In this document: piece by piece, positions 42,490 to 51,073 of the stretch
Numbering within the stretch: position 1 is the first letter of the stretch
Layout: the number at the start of each line of letters is the position of its first letter
Assembly: GCF_000428945.1 (NCBI RefSeq)
Contig: NZ_AUAX01000016.1
Coordinates: 124,001-188,000, forward strand
Origin: Hamadaea tsunoensis DSM 44101
Lineage (GTDB): Bacteria > Actinomycetota > Actinomycetes > Mycobacteriales > Micromonosporaceae
Direction: 5' to 3'
Length of the DNA stretch: 64,000 nucleotides
Translations under genes and position numbers: made by a program
The notes under the pieces: model-generated
Databases searched by the model: none
The model's input: only the letters and a program-made list of their open reading frames with translations
What the model was told of the DNA's origin: nothing

Positions 42490-42632
42490 TGGCCGTGACA
42501 ACAGTGAGGTCTGCCTGGCCGTGATAACAGTGCGGTCTGCCTGGCCGTGACGGCAGTGCGGTGTGCCTGGCCGTGACGGCAGTGCGGTCTGCCTGGCCGT
42601 GGCTACGGTGCGGTCTGCCTGGCCGTGGCTAT
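42490..42632. repeat. 26-bp tandem repeat, five copies and a partial sixth
   Basis: Units of TGGCCGTGACGGCAGTGCGG plus TCTGCC start at 42490, 42516, 42542, 42568 and 42594, each 26 bases with few changes. A partial sixth starts at 42620 and contains the stop codon (42629-42631) of the leftward sigma factor gene. There are no spacers, so it is not a CRISPR array. Confidence 0.9.
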
Positions 42633-43195
42633 ACGGCGCGGAGGCGGCGTACGGGCTGGGTTTCGGTGAGCTGGGCTACCAGGTCTTCGCGGGCGCGGGC
42701 CACGCGGGAGCGGATCGTGCCGACCGGGCACTCGCAGACCTGAGCGGCCTCCTCGTAGCTCAGGCCGAACACCTGCGTGAGCACGAACGCCTCGCGCCGT
42801 TCGGGCGGGGTCAGCGCCGCCACCAGGTCCCAGACCGCGTGGTGGTCGTCGAAGCGCCGGTGGTGCCGGCTGGACGCGACCTCCACCCAGTCCTCGACGT
42901 CGGCGACGCGGGGGCGGCGGGTCAGCGTACGGATGTGGTCGGCGGCGGTGTGCCGGGCGATCGCGAGCAGCCAGGTCCAGGCCGACGAGCGCCCCTCGAA
43001 CGACGGCAGCGCCCGCATCGCGCGGATGTAGGTGTCCTGGGTCACGTCGTCGGCGTCACCGGGCCCGACCAGGATCGCGACGTAGCGCAGCAGGCGCGCC
43101 TGGGTCAGCCGGACGAAGCTGTCGGCCGCCTCCCGGTCGCCGGTGCGGGCCGCCAGCGCGTACTCGGTGATCTCGGCGTTGCTGGCGGTCGGCAT
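42629..43195 (-). CDS. ECF RNA polymerase sigma factor
   Basis: Protein of 188 residues from ATG 43195. Region 2 holds FVRLTQARLLRYVAILVGPG and DADDVTQDTYIRAMRALPSF with the DVTQDTY motif (residues about 50-70). Region 4 holds LTPPERREAFVLTQVFGLSY and EEAAQVCECPVGTIRSRVARAR, the usual -35 helix-turn-helix. Length and layout are those of small ECF sigma factors. It is divergent from an anti-sigma gene, 108 bases apart. The stop lies inside a tandem repeat. Its stimulus and targets are unknown. Confidence 0.93.
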   Translation of the reverse strand: MPTASNAEITEYALAARTGDREAADSFVRLTQARLLRYVAILVGPGDADDVTQDTYIRAMRALPSFEGRSSAWTWLLAIARHTAADHIRTLTRRPRVADVEDWVEVASSRHHRRFDDHHAVWDLVAALTPPERREAFVLTQVFGLSYEEAAQVCECPVGTIRSRVARAREDLVAQLTETQPVRRLRAV

Positions 43196-43303
43196 GGGTT
43201 CGAATGTACCGGGCCGGCCGGGGCGGGGTTCGGGCACCGCGGCCGCGTCATCCTCGCGGTCACACGCTGGAACTTCCGTGCCCGTGTCGGAGACCATAGG
43301 TAC

Positions 43304-44041
43304 ATGCAATGCGACGAGACCCGCGACATCCTGTCGGCCCGGCTCGACGGCGAGGCCGCCGAGGAGGAGCTGGCCCGCGCCGACGAGCATCTGGGCGGCT
43401 GTGCGGCCTGCGCCGCGTGGCTGGACACCGCGCAGGGTCTCGACCTCATGCTCGCCGCGGATCATGGTGACGCCGACCTGGGCGACGAGCGCATCGCCGC
43501 CATTCTCACCGCCGCGCCCCGCCCGCGCCGCCATCTCGCGCTCACCCTGCGGTACGCCCTCGGCCTGCTCGGTCTCGCCCAGTTCCTGCTCGGCGTGGCG
43601 CAGATCAGCGCCAACGCGGGCGCGACCCACCTGCACGGCACGCTGCTGTCGGGCACCGGCGCCGATCACCTGTGGCACGAGTCGGCGGCCTGGAACGTCG
43701 CCGTCGGGGCCGCCTTCGCCTGGGTCGCGTGGCGGCGTTCCCGCCCGGCCGGCGTACTGCCGATGCTGACCGCGTTCGTGCTGGTGCTCACGCTGCTGAC
43801 GGTCAACGACGCGCTCACCGGCACGGTCGACACGAGCCGGATCCTCTCGCACATCCTGCTGGTCGCCGGGTACGCCCTGCTCGTCGTGCTCGGCCGGCCG
43901 CGGTTCACCGACGTGGACCCGCCGCGGCGGCGCGAGCGGCCGGGCTGGCGGATGCGGCTGGAGGAGGACGGCCCGCTGGCGACCGTGCACCCGCTGCCGA
44001 TCCGGCCGCAGCCGACGGCCCGGTACCGCAAGGCGGCCTGA
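43304..44041 (+). CDS. zf-HC2 membrane anti-sigma factor
   Basis: Protein of 245 residues from ATG 43304 (starting MQCDETRDILSARLDGEAAE). The zinc anti-sigma motif H-x3-C-x2-C is EHLGGCAACAAW near residues 28-39. Four or more hydrophobic helices follow (LRYALGLLGLAQFLLGVAQI, AAWNVAVGAAFAWVAWRR, VLPMLTAFVLVLTLLTVNDA, SHILLVAGYALLVVLG). The cytosolic zinc domain should bind the sigma factor encoded divergently. The periplasm-facing part is small, so sensing may lie in the membrane. The 3' end carries a 17-base direct repeat. Confidence 0.9.
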   Translation: MQCDETRDILSARLDGEAAEEELARADEHLGGCAACAAWLDTAQGLDLMLAADHGDADLGDERIAAILTAAPRPRRHLALTLRYALGLLGLAQFLLGVAQISANAGATHLHGTLLSGTGADHLWHESAAWNVAVGAAFAWVAWRRSRPAGVLPMLTAFVLVLTLLTVNDALTGTVDTSRILSHILLVAGYALLVVLGRPRFTDVDPPRRRERPGWRMRLEEDGPLATVHPLPIRPQPTARYRKAA

Positions 44042-44090
44042 CCTCCGCCGGCCGGCAGGATGGGCCCGGTGACCAAGGCGGCCTGACCTC
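44029..44090. repeat. 17-bp direct repeat across two stop codons
   Basis: CAAGGCGGCCTGACCTC occurs at 44029-44045, covering the anti-sigma stop (44039-44041), and again at 44074-44090, reaching the stop of the convergent oxidase gene (44089-44091). The copies are 45 bases apart. Confidence 0.85.
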
Positions 44091-45282
44091 AGCCGACGGG
44101 CAGGGTGAAGGTCTCGATGCCGGCCGGGACAGCCGAGCCGCCGATCCAGTCGGCGACCGCGGCTCCCGTGGCGGCCGCCATCATCACCCCGGTGGTGAAG
44201 TGCCCGCCCGCGAACCAGCCGTTGTCGAGTCCCGGCAGCCGGTCGATCACCGGCTGACGGCCCTCGATCCAGGGCCGCAGGCAGCACCACCGGTGTGAGA
44301 CCCGCGCACCGGCCGCCGCCGGCAGTACGCGTACCAGGTCGGCGGCCAGGCCGTCGGAGAGTTCGGGGCGCACCTCGGTCGTGGTGTCCTCGTCGAAGGT
44401 CCCGCCGCAGACGACGGAGCCGTCCGCGAGGGGTGTGCCGCCGCCGACCGGGCCGGCGAGGACGCTGCCGAGCCGCCACGGTCCGGGTGCCACCGAGGCC
44501 ATGTGCCCCTTCGCCCACCGCTGGCGTACGCCGTCCGCCCACGGGCGCGGGACCAGCCCGGTCGCGAAGACGACAGCGCCCGGCGTGAACCGGCCGTCGG
44601 AGGTGTCGACCGAGCCGTCCGCGGCGACGCCGAGGACGCGTACGCCGGTGATCACCTGTCCGGCCCGGCTCGCCAGGGCGGCCGACAGCCGCTGCGGATT
44701 CACGCCCAGCTGGCCGTCGACCAGCAGTGCCGTGCCGCCGTCGGGTACGCGTACGTCCGGTTCGAGCTCGCGTACAGCTGACGGGTCGAGCTCGGTGAAG
44801 GCGGCCGCCGCGGTGATCGCGGCGCCCGGAGCCTGCCGGGAGACGTGCGGCGCGGCGCCGGGCGGGAAGATGTTGAGCCAGCGCGTGGGCCACAGGCCGA
44901 GGGCGCCGTCCCATTCGGCATCCCATCGGCGGTAGAGCTCCCGGCTCGACCGTCCGAACGCGACGAACTCGGGGCTGTCGGTGAGCAGGTGCATGTCGGG
45001 CGCGATCGCGCCGCCGTTCGCGCCCGAAGCGCCGTATGCGAGCCGCGGCGCCCGCTCGACGACGGTGACCCGGCCGAGCCCGGCCCGCCGGCAGGCGATG
45101 GCGATCGCGAGGCCGACCACGCCGCCGCCCACGATCAGCACATCCGGGCTGCGGTCCAGTGCTTCGGGCCGACCGGGCGCGAGGGCGGCCCGCTCAGCGG
45201 GAGTGAGGCGGTCGTCCCAGACGGTCACCCGGTCGTCCCAGTTCATCCGGCTCTCGTGGTCTGTCCGGCTCTCGTGGTCCAT
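44089..45282 (-). CDS. FAD-dependent oxidoreductase, D-amino-acid-oxidase (DAO) family
   Basis: Protein of 397 residues from ATG 45282; an ATG at 45246 is possible, because the first twelve residues are a duplicated DHESR stretch. The FAD fold is VLIVGGGVVGLAIAIACRRA near residues 48-67, with ERAPRLAYGASGANGGAIAP next, and HRWCCLRPWIEGRQPVIDRL, then WFAGGHFTTGVMMA near the C-terminus, as in glycine oxidase and related enzymes. It oxidises a secondary or D-amine with oxygen. The substrate is unknown. It faces the anti-sigma gene. Confidence 0.9.
   Translation of the reverse strand: MDHESRTDHESRMNWDDRVTVWDDRLTPAERAALAPGRPEALDRSPDVLIVGGGVVGLAIAIACRRAGLGRVTVVERAPRLAYGASGANGGAIAPDMHLLTDSPEFVAFGRSSRELYRRWDAEWDGALGLWPTRWLNIFPPGAAPHVSRQAPGAAITAAAAFTELDPSAVRELEPDVRVPDGGTALLVDGQLGVNPQRLSAALASRAGQVITGVRVLGVAADGSVDTSDGRFTPGAVVFATGLVPRPWADGVRQRWAKGHMASVAPGPWRLGSVLAGPVGGGTPLADGSVVCGGTFDEDTTTEVRPELSDGLAADLVRVLPAAAGARVSHRWCCLRPWIEGRQPVIDRLPGLDNGWFAGGHFTTGVMMAAATGAAVADWIGGSAVPAGIETFTLPVG
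45247..45282. repeat. 18-bp tandem duplication at the start of the DAO gene
   Basis: CCGGCTCTCGTGGTCTGT (45247-45264) is followed by a copy ending CAT (45265-45282). In the leftward gene it encodes a repeated Asp-His-Glu-Ser-Arg and provides alternative start codons. Confidence 0.8.
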
Positions 45283-45297
45283 CCGGCGATCATGCCC

Positions 45298-45990
45298 TTA
45301 CAGCTCCAATCGCCGCCACACATGCCGGATGCGCCAATCGGGCCGGCCGGCGCGGAAGTCGCGCAGGAAGGCGACCGCCGCCGTCACGTCCTGGGTCTCG
45401 GCGCGTACGTGGCGCTCCGCCGTGCCCTCACGGCATTCGAGGACGTAGACCCCGGCCGCCACGCCGACCGCCGGACCCACGCCGATCTGCGCGTACCAGC
45501 CGTCGTCACGCTCCAGGACCAGGTAGAACCGGTCCGGGCGCAGCCGGCGTACGGCCCAGTCGAGGCGGTGGTCGTCGGGCTCCGGCACGGTCGGCAGGGC
45601 CGCCCCGGTGAGCGTGAACGCCGCGCTGTAGCCGGGCGCGTTCGGATGCAGCACGTCGAAGCCCGGCTCGTAGCACACCAGCCCATAGGCCATCGCGAGT
45701 TCCAGGGTCGCCCGCTCGACCTCGTCCGCCCGCGGCCACACCGTCGACAGGATCAGCAGCGTGTCCGAGGCGACCGGGGTCATGCTCCAGACGCCGGACA
45801 CGTCGGCCTGCGCCCCGGGCAGATCCTCCAGCGCCGGAAAGCGGCCGAGCAGGGCCGTGTGCACCGCGCGTACACCGGGATGGGGCGGGAACGCCTCGGT
45901 GTCGCCCGCGTACCAACGGTCCAGTTTGGACCGCGCGGCGGCGGCGGTGATCGGCTGGGGCTCGTACCAGACGTACAGATCAAAACTCAT
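45298..45990 (-). CDS. Conserved hypothetical protein
   Basis: Protein of 230 residues from ATG 45990, beginning MSFDLYVWYEPQPITAAAAR. It is rich in aromatic residues and acidic groups (YAGDTEAFPPHPGVRAV, RFYLVLERDDGWYAQIG, DWRIRHVWRRLEL at the end), suggesting a soluble mixed alpha/beta protein. No signal, membrane helix or catalytic motif is evident. I do not recognise it. It ends 15 bases before the DAO gene and may share its transcript. Confidence 0.75.
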   Translation of the reverse strand: MSFDLYVWYEPQPITAAAARSKLDRWYAGDTEAFPPHPGVRAVHTALLGRFPALEDLPGAQADVSGVWSMTPVASDTLLILSTVWPRADEVERATLELAMAYGLVCYEPGFDVLHPNAPGYSAAFTLTGAALPTVPEPDDHRLDWAVRRLRPDRFYLVLERDDGWYAQIGVGPAVGVAAGVYVLECREGTAERHVRAETQDVTAAVAFLRDFRAGRPDWRIRHVWRRLEL

Positions 45991-46073
45991 GGCGTCTTCG
46001 GGTGTCTTCGGGTCGCGTCGGAGTTCGCATCGTAGCGTCGTCCGGCGTCGATCGCGTCAAGCCCTGATCGGAA

Positions 46074-46619
46074 TCATGCGCCGGTCGCCGCACGCGGCAA
46101 GCCGGGCACGGTCATCCCCGTCCGCAGGCGGCGGCGGACGGGTCCGGTCCACGGCAGCAGGAGCAGCGCGAGTCCCGTCGTCCCGTACGCCGCTTGGAGC
46201 CAGGACAGGTCGGGTAGGTAGATCAGCTCCAGGCCTATCCAGACGAGTTGCCCGGCGCCCAGGGCTTGGACGGCCGCCCAGGACCAGTGGTGGCGGGTCC
46301 ACCGCTCCACAGGCCGCGCCCACCGCCAGACGGGCCGCCGGAGCACACCGTACGCGGTGAGAAGCGATCCGGCTCCGAACCCGGCCAGCAGCACCAGGGA
46401 CGGCGCCAGGAACGTGTCGATCAACGGCAGCCCGTCGAGCCACCGAGACGGCAGATACCGGCCGCCGTGCAGGTCGGCGAGCATCGCGATGCCACCGCCA
46501 GCGGCGCTGAACCCGAGGAACACCAGCAGACCGGCCAGACCCCGCACGGCGGGCGCCGAGCCGGTGTCGCTCGGCGGTGCCGCCCGGCGGCCGCTCATGT
46601 CCGTTGCCGGGCGCGACAT
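46074..46619 (-). CDS. Four-helix membrane protein of unknown function
   Basis: Protein of 181 residues from ATG 46619. Four hydrophobic helices are predicted (GLAGLLVFLGFSAAGGGIAM, FLAPSLVLLAGFGAGSLLTA, WAAVQALGAGQLVWIGLELI, AYGTTGLALLLLPWTG), each joined by short charged loops. It has no known motif. It reads in the same direction as the DUF1918 gene just upstream and may be in its operon. Confidence 0.75.
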   Translation of the reverse strand: MSRPATDMSGRRAAPPSDTGSAPAVRGLAGLLVFLGFSAAGGGIAMLADLHGGRYLPSRWLDGLPLIDTFLAPSLVLLAGFGAGSLLTAYGVLRRPVWRWARPVERWTRHHWSWAAVQALGAGQLVWIGLELIYLPDLSWLQAAYGTTGLALLLLPWTGPVRRRLRTGMTVPGLPRAATGA

Positions 46620-46647
46620 CGGATCCACCTCCCGCCGCGGGCCGGCC

Positions 46648-46854
46648 TCAGGCCGCAGGACGTCCTTCGTCCGGATGTTCGATACGGGCGTCGGAACCGG
46701 GGAAGACCAGCCCCTCGTGCCCGTCGTCAAGCCAGCGCACGAGGTAGGGCGGGCTGCCGTCCGGGTGACGCAGCTCCACCACTACGCCGATGCGCCGCCG
46801 GTCTCCCACGTGCGTACCTTCGAGGATCAAACGGTCTCCGAGCTGTGCGTTCAT
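46648..46854 (-). CDS. DUF1918 protein
   Basis: Protein of 68 residues from ATG 46854: MNAQLGDRLILEGTHVGDRR, then GVVVELRHPDGSPPYLVRWL, and HEGLVFPGSDARIEH. This SH3-like family, DUF1918, is frequent beside stress genes in actinobacteria. It is probably a small cytosolic barrel. It is divergent from a universal stress protein gene, with a DosR-like box in the gap. Function is not known. Confidence 0.88.
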   Translation of the reverse strand: MNAQLGDRLILEGTHVGDRRRIGVVVELRHPDGSPPYLVRWLDDGHEGLVFPGSDARIEHPDEGRPAA

Positions 46855-46912
46855 GACTTCACCGTAGAGACCCCGCGGCCACCGGGGCACGGGTCGTGGG
46901 TCCGTCGCAGAC

Positions 46913-46926
46913 AGGTCTTTCGGCCC
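46913..46926. promoter_or_regulatory. DosR-like box, weak, upstream of the universal stress gene
   Basis: AGGTCTTTCGGCCC matches the GGGACTTTGGTCCC form of the box at 10 of 14 positions. It lies 36 bases before the stress-protein start and 59 bases from the divergent DUF1918 start. Confidence 0.45.
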
Positions 46927-46961
46927 TGCTCAGGGCACCTTTGATCATCCAGGCTGACGGC

Positions 46962-47435
46962 ATGACGACCTATCGCATCGTGGTCGGCGTCGACGGCTCG
47001 GAAGGCAGCCTGAGAGCCCTGCTCTGGGCGGTCGGCGAGGCTCATCATCGCAACGGCTCGGTCCAGGCGATCATGGTCTGCGACCGGCCCGGGACCGAGG
47101 CGGCGCTGCCGGCAGGACTCGGCTCGGACGGCGAACTGCGTCGCGCGGAGGGCGTGCTCGCGAAGGCCCTCGAGGGTGTCCGCGGCCAGTTCGAGGAGAC
47201 CCCGATCGCCACGGAGGCCGTCACGGGCAAGCCCGCATACAAGCTGGCGGAGGCCTCCCGCGACGCCGATCTGCTCGTGGTCGGCAGCCACGGCCACGGC
47301 CACCTGCACCAAGCGACGCTGGGTTCGGTCAGCGAAGGCTGCGTCCGGCAGGCGCACTGCCCAGTGGTCGTGGTGCCCACGCCCCGCTTCGACTCGACGG
47401 CGAACACGGACCTTCAGGAAGTCCCGCCCGGTTGA
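46962..47435 (+). CDS. Universal stress protein
   Basis: Protein of 157 residues from ATG 46962. The opening RIVVGVDGSEGSLRALLWAV (residues 5-24) and the ATP-binding sequence VVGSHGHGHLHQATLGSVSE (about 107-126, G-x2-G-x9-G-S) are those of the ATP-binding UspA class; CPVVVVP follows. Mycobacterial relatives are strongly induced in hypoxia through DosR. A DosR-like box lies just upstream. It is cytosolic and likely a dimer. Its 3' end overlaps the convergent nitroreductase gene by 22 bases. Confidence 0.93.
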   Translation: MTTYRIVVGVDGSEGSLRALLWAVGEAHHRNGSVQAIMVCDRPGTEAALPAGLGSDGELRRAEGVLAKALEGVRGQFEETPIATEAVTGKPAYKLAEASRDADLLVVGSHGHGHLHQATLGSVSEGCVRQAHCPVVVVPTPRFDSTANTDLQEVPPG

Positions 47436-47857
47436 CGAGTCTCCGGATCAAGCCTGATCACGATCATCGGGTCGTCCTCGACCGCCAGATCCGGGAACCG
47501 GTCGTTGTAGATCCGGGCCGCGTCCGCCCGCTCGGGCGATCCGGCGGCGACGACGTGCCCGGTTCCGCCGCGGGTCATGCCCCGCAGCAGAAGGCCCACA
47601 CGGTGCGGGCGGCTGAAGTTGTGCCACCACACCTTGCGGTCCGCGCCGCCGACAAGGACCACCACCGTGCCGTCGTCCTGCGCGTACATCACCGGCAGCA
47701 CGATGTCGCGGCCGCTGCGGCGGGCACGGAACCGCAGTTCGCACACTTGGCGCTCGGCCAGCCGCTCCAGTCCCGGCGTACGCAGGATCCAGAGGGTCAG
47801 AGCGTTCCAGGCCTTCCATCGCGGCCGAGCGGGATGCCTGGTGATCGTGCCTGCCAT
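47414..47857 (-). CDS. DDN/nitroreductase-family protein (F420-type split barrel)
   Basis: Protein of 147 residues from ATG 47857. RQVCELRFRARRSGRDIVLP, then MYAQDDGTVVVLVGGADRKV and WWHNFSRPHRVGLLLRG (about residues 37-95) give the split-barrel fold of the deazaflavin-dependent nitroreductase family. The WWHNF motif is characteristic. Mycobacterial members reduce quinones with F420H2 and belong to stress regulons. Two or three DosR-like boxes lie in the divergent gap to the pyruvate formate-lyase gene. The natural substrate is unknown. Confidence 0.85.
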   Translation of the reverse strand: MAGTITRHPARPRWKAWNALTLWILRTPGLERLAERQVCELRFRARRSGRDIVLPVMYAQDDGTVVVLVGGADRKVWWHNFSRPHRVGLLLRGMTRGGTGHVVAAGSPERADAARIYNDRFPDLAVEDDPMIVIRLDPETRQPGGTS

Positions 47858-47878
47858 GACGCCACCTCCTTATACCCG

Positions 47879-47892
47879 GGGGTTTCAGTCCC
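47879..47892. promoter_or_regulatory. DosR-like box, weak, nearest the DDN-type gene
   Basis: GGGGTTTCAGTCCC agrees with GGGACCAAAGTCCC at 9 of 14 positions, mainly in the right half. It lies 22 bases before the DDN-type start. Confidence 0.35.
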
Positions 47893-47921
47893 ACAGTGCG
47901 CCCGGCGAGCCGGGCGGACCA

Positions 47922-47935
47922 GGGGCGAAAGTCCC
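47922..47935. promoter_or_regulatory. DosR-like box in the nitroreductase/pfl gap
   Basis: GGGGCGAAAGTCCC agrees with GGGACCAAAGTCCC at 12 of 14 positions. It lies 65 bases from the leftward gene and about 125 from the pyruvate formate-lyase start, so it could serve both. Confidence 0.6.
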
Positions 47936-47974
47936 GCGGCCAGGTGGTAGGCGGAACATGCCTGCGCGGTGGTC

Positions 47975-47988
47975 GGGACCTTCGGCTC
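47975..47988. promoter_or_regulatory. DosR-like box, weak, before the pfl gene
   Basis: GGGACCTTCGGCTC agrees with GGGACTTTGGTCCC at 10 of 14 positions, 70 bases before the pyruvate formate-lyase start. The left half is exact. Confidence 0.45.
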
Positions 47989-48057
47989 GGTCCTGTGCCT
48001 CTACCTGCCCGGCGACCGCCCGGAGAGGCTGGAGGCGAGACCCATGAAGGAGGAGCG

Positions 48058-50304
48058 ATGAGCGCGACGACCCGCTCCGATGCCGCGTGGCGCGGCTTCA
48101 CCGGTACCCGCTGGCGCGACCACATCGACGTGGCCGACTTCGTCCGGCACAACCACGAGCCCTACGACGGTGACGGCGCCTTCCTCGCCGGCCCGACCGC
48201 GCGGACGACCCGGCTGTGGCAGCAGCTGACCGCCATGTTCGCCGCCGAGCGGCACCGCGGCGTCTACGACGTCGACGAGGTGACGCCGTCGACCATCACC
48301 TCGCACGCACCAGGCTATATCGACCGCGAGCACGAGCTGATCGTCGGCCTGCAGACCGATGCGCCGCTGCGCCGGGCGATCATGCCCAACGGCGGCCTGC
48401 GGATGGTCGAGGCCGGCTTGTCCGCGTACGGCTATCAGCTCGACCCGCACGTGGCGAAGATCTGGTCGACCTACCGTAAGAGCCACAACCAGGGTGTCTT
48501 CGACGCGTATCCGGCGAACGTGCTGGCCGCCCGCCGGTCGCACCTCATCACCGGACTGCCGGACGCGTACGGGCGGGGGCGGATCATCGGTGACTACCGG
48601 CGCGTCGCGCTGTACGGCGTCGACCGGCTCGTCGCCGACCGGATCGAGCGCCGGCGCAGCCTGGAGGACCGGCGTTGCACCGAGGACGTCATCCGCGACC
48701 GGGAGGAGCTGACCGAGCAGATCCGGGCTCTGGAGGAGCTCAGGGAGATGGCCGGCGGCTACGGCTTCGACATCGGCGGCCCGGCCCGCGATGCCCGCGA
48801 GGCCGTCCAGTGGCTGTACTTCGCCTATCTGGCCGCCGCCAAGGAACAGAACGGCGCCGCGATGTCGCTGGGGCGCACCGCCACCTTCCTCGACGCCTAC
48901 CTGCGGCGGGATCTGGCCGAGGGCAGGCTTGCCGAACGAGAGGCGCAGGAACTGATCGACGACTTCGTCATCAAGCTGCGCATCATCCGGTTCCTGCGCA
49001 CGCCCGAGTACGACCAGCTGTTCTCCGGCGATCCGACCTGGGTCACCGAGGCGCTGGGCGGCATGGGCTCCGACGGCCGGACCCTCGTGTCGCGGACGAC
49101 GTTCCGCTACCTGCAGACGCTCTACAACCTCGGCCCGGCCCCGGAACCGAACCTGACCGTGCTGTGGTCGCCGGCACTGCCCGAAGGCTTCAAGCGCTTC
49201 TGCGCCCAGGTGTCGCTGGACACCAGCGCCCTCCAGTACGAGAACGACGACCTGATCCGGCCGGCGTACGACGACGACACGGCGATAGCCTGCTGTGTCT
49301 CGGCGATGCGCGTCGGCAAGGACATGCAGTTCTTCGGCGCCCGGGCGAACCTCGCCAAGGCACTGCTGTACGCGATCAACGGCGGCCGTGACGAGATCAG
49401 CGGGGACCAGGTCGCCCCGCCCAGCCCGACGGTCGGCGGCGACGTCCTCGATTACGACGAGGTGATGGCGGCCTACGACAAGACACTCGACTGGCTCGCC
49501 GAGACCTACGTGGACGCGTTGAACGTCATCCACTACATGCACGACAAGTACGCCTACGAGCGGCTCGAAATGGCCCTGCACGACTATCCGGTGCACCGGT
49601 TCCTCGCGACGGGGATCGCCGGGCTGTCCGTGGCCGCCGACAGCCTGTCGGCGATCCGCTACGGCCGGGTGAAGGTCTTGCGCGACGAGCACGGGCTGGC
49701 CGTCGACTTCGCCGTCGAGGGCGACTTCCCCGCGTTCGGCAACAACGACGACCGCGTCGACACCATCGCGGTGCACCTCGTCGAGTCGTTCATGGACAAG
49801 ATCCGCCGCCGGCACGCGTACCGGCACGCCGAGCCGACGCTGTCGGTCCTGACGATCACGTCGAACGTGGTCTACGGCAAGAACACCGGCAACACGCCCG
49901 ACGGGCGCCGGGCCGGACAGCCGTTCGCACCCGGGGCCAACCCGATGAACGGCCGCGACCGGCACGGCCTGGTCACCGCCGCGCTGTCGGTCGCCAAACT
50001 GCCGTACGCCAGCGCCCGCGACGGAATCTCGCTGACGGAGACCGTCACACCCGACGGACTGGGCCACCACCGCGACGAACGGATCGCCAACCTGGTCGGC
50101 GTCCTCGACGGGTACGCCGACGCCGGCGGGTTCCACATGAACGTCAACGTACTGACCCGCGCGACGCTCGAGGACGCGATGGAGCACCCGGACGACTATC
50201 CGCAGCTGACCATCCGCGTGTCCGGCTATGCGGTCAACTTCACGAAGCTGACCCGCGAGCAGCAGGAGGACGTCCTGTCGCGGACGTTCCACGGTGCGCT
50301 GTGA
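48058..50304 (+). CDS. pflB: Pyruvate formate-lyase (glycyl-radical enzyme)
   Basis: Protein of 748 residues, normal PFL length, from ATG 48058 with GAAGGAGG upstream. The catalytic pair Cys412-Cys413 lies in [20 protein letters not shown], and the glycyl radical is Gly723 in RVSGYAVNF. The segments [20 protein letters not shown] and FHMNVNV fit true PFL and not choline- or diol-type enzymes. It converts pyruvate and CoA to acetyl-CoA and formate without oxygen. The activating enzyme overlaps its 3' end (GTGA). DosR-like boxes upstream suggest hypoxic induction. The enzyme is killed by oxygen when active, so its use by an aerobe would be restricted to microaerobic conditions. Confidence 0.95.
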   Translation: MSATTRSDAAWRGFTGTRWRDHIDVADFVRHNHEPYDGDGAFLAGPTARTTRLWQQLTAMFAAERHRGVYDVDEVTPSTITSHAPGYIDREHELIVGLQTDAPLRRAIMPNGGLRMVEAGLSAYGYQLDPHVAKIWSTYRKSHNQGVFDAYPANVLAARRSHLITGLPDAYGRGRIIGDYRRVALYGVDRLVADRIERRRSLEDRRCTEDVIRDREELTEQIRALEELREMAGGYGFDIGGPARDAREAVQWLYFAYLAAAKEQNGAAMSLGRTATFLDAYLRRDLAEGRLAEREAQELIDDFVIKLRIIRFLRTPEYDQLFSGDPTWVTEALGGMGSDGRTLVSRTTFRYLQTLYNLGPAPEPNLTVLWSPALPEGFKRFCAQVSLDTSALQYENDDLIRPAYDDDTAIACCVSAMRVGKDMQFFGARANLAKALLYAINGGRDEISGDQVAPPSPTVGGDVLDYDEVMAAYDKTLDWLAETYVDALNVIHYMHDKYAYERLEMALHDYPVHRFLATGIAGLSVAADSLSAIRYGRVKVLRDEHGLAVDFAVEGDFPAFGNNDDRVDTIAVHLVESFMDKIRRRHAYRHAEPTLSVLTITSNVVYGKNTGNTPDGRRAGQPFAPGANPMNGRDRHGLVTAALSVAKLPYASARDGISLTETVTPDGLGHHRDERIANLVGVLDGYADAGGFHMNVNVLTRATLEDAMEHPDDYPQLTIRVSGYAVNFTKLTREQQEDVLSRTFHGAL

Positions 50305-51050
50305 CGGCCACGACGCGCCCCGTGACCGGGTCCGTCCACTCGTTCGACATCTCGATCGGGGTGGACGGGCCCGGTACCCGCTTCGTCGCGTTCCTCGCCG
50401 GCTGTCCGCTGCGCTGCCGCTACTGCCACAGCCCGGACACCTGGTTCCAACGGGCCGGCGTACCGACCACGGCGGCGGGCCTGGTCGTTGAAATCCAACG
50501 CTACCAACGCTTTCTTCAGGTCGCGCACGGCGGCGTCACGATCTCCGGCGGCGAGCCCCTCCAACAGGCCCGCTTCACCCGCGAGGTCCTGCAACGCTGC
50601 CACGACCTGCGCCTGCACACCGCGCTCGACACGAGCGGCTTCCTCGGCGTACGCGCGGACGACGAACTCCTCGCCGCCACCGACCTGGTCCTCCTGGACG
50701 TCAAGTCGGCCGACCCGGACACCTACCGGCGCGTGACGCGTACCGGCGAACTCGCGCCGACGCTGGAGTTCGCGCAACGGCTCGACCGGATGGGCAAGCC
50801 GATGTGGATCCGCTTCGTCCTGGTCCCCGGCTTGACCGACGCGCCCGCCCATGTGGATGGACTCGGCCGCTTCTGCGCGACGCTCGGCAGCGTCGAACGG
50901 GTGGAGGTGCTGCCGTTCCACCGTCTCGGCGCGCACAAGTACACCGCTCTGGGGCTGGAGTTCCCGCTGGCGCACGTCGAACCGCCCGCGGCCGTCCTAG
51001 TGGACGAGGTCCGCGAGCGGTTGCGGGCGTACGGTCTGACGGTCTTCTGA
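50301..51050 (+). CDS. pflA: Pyruvate formate-lyase activating enzyme (radical SAM)
   Basis: Protein of 249 residues from a GTG that overlaps the pfl stop. The radical-SAM cluster motif is Cys35-x3-Cys39-x2-Cys42 (CPLRCRYC). [11 protein letters not shown] near 75-85 is the GGE/SAM motif, and DTSGFLG, then LLDVKSADP near 125-137 are the later SAM-binding strands. Length and opening ([20 protein letters not shown]) match PflA. It makes the glycyl radical on the upstream enzyme using S-adenosylmethionine and reduced flavodoxin or ferredoxin. A terminator hairpin follows. Confidence 0.94.
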   Translation: MTATTRPVTGSVHSFDISIGVDGPGTRFVAFLAGCPLRCRYCHSPDTWFQRAGVPTTAAGLVVEIQRYQRFLQVAHGGVTISGGEPLQQARFTREVLQRCHDLRLHTALDTSGFLGVRADDELLAATDLVLLDVKSADPDTYRRVTRTGELAPTLEFAQRLDRMGKPMWIRFVLVPGLTDAPAHVDGLGRFCATLGSVERVEVLPFHRLGAHKYTALGLEFPLAHVEPPAAVLVDEVRERLRAYGLTVF

Positions 51051-51073
51051 ACCGGTCTTCTGAAGCTGCGCCG

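Noticed and set aside
42490-42632. Possible CRISPR array
   Set aside because: The 26-base units are directly adjacent without variable spacers and no cas gene is near.
43269-43290. GGAAC followed by GTC in the sigma/anti-sigma gap as an ECF promoter
   Set aside because: The spacing to the GTC-like -10 is about 12 bases, too short for an ECF promoter of the GGAAC-N16-GTC type.
48001-50292. Long leftward open frame opposite pflB
   Set aside because: Antisense of an unmistakable pyruvate formate-lyase gene.
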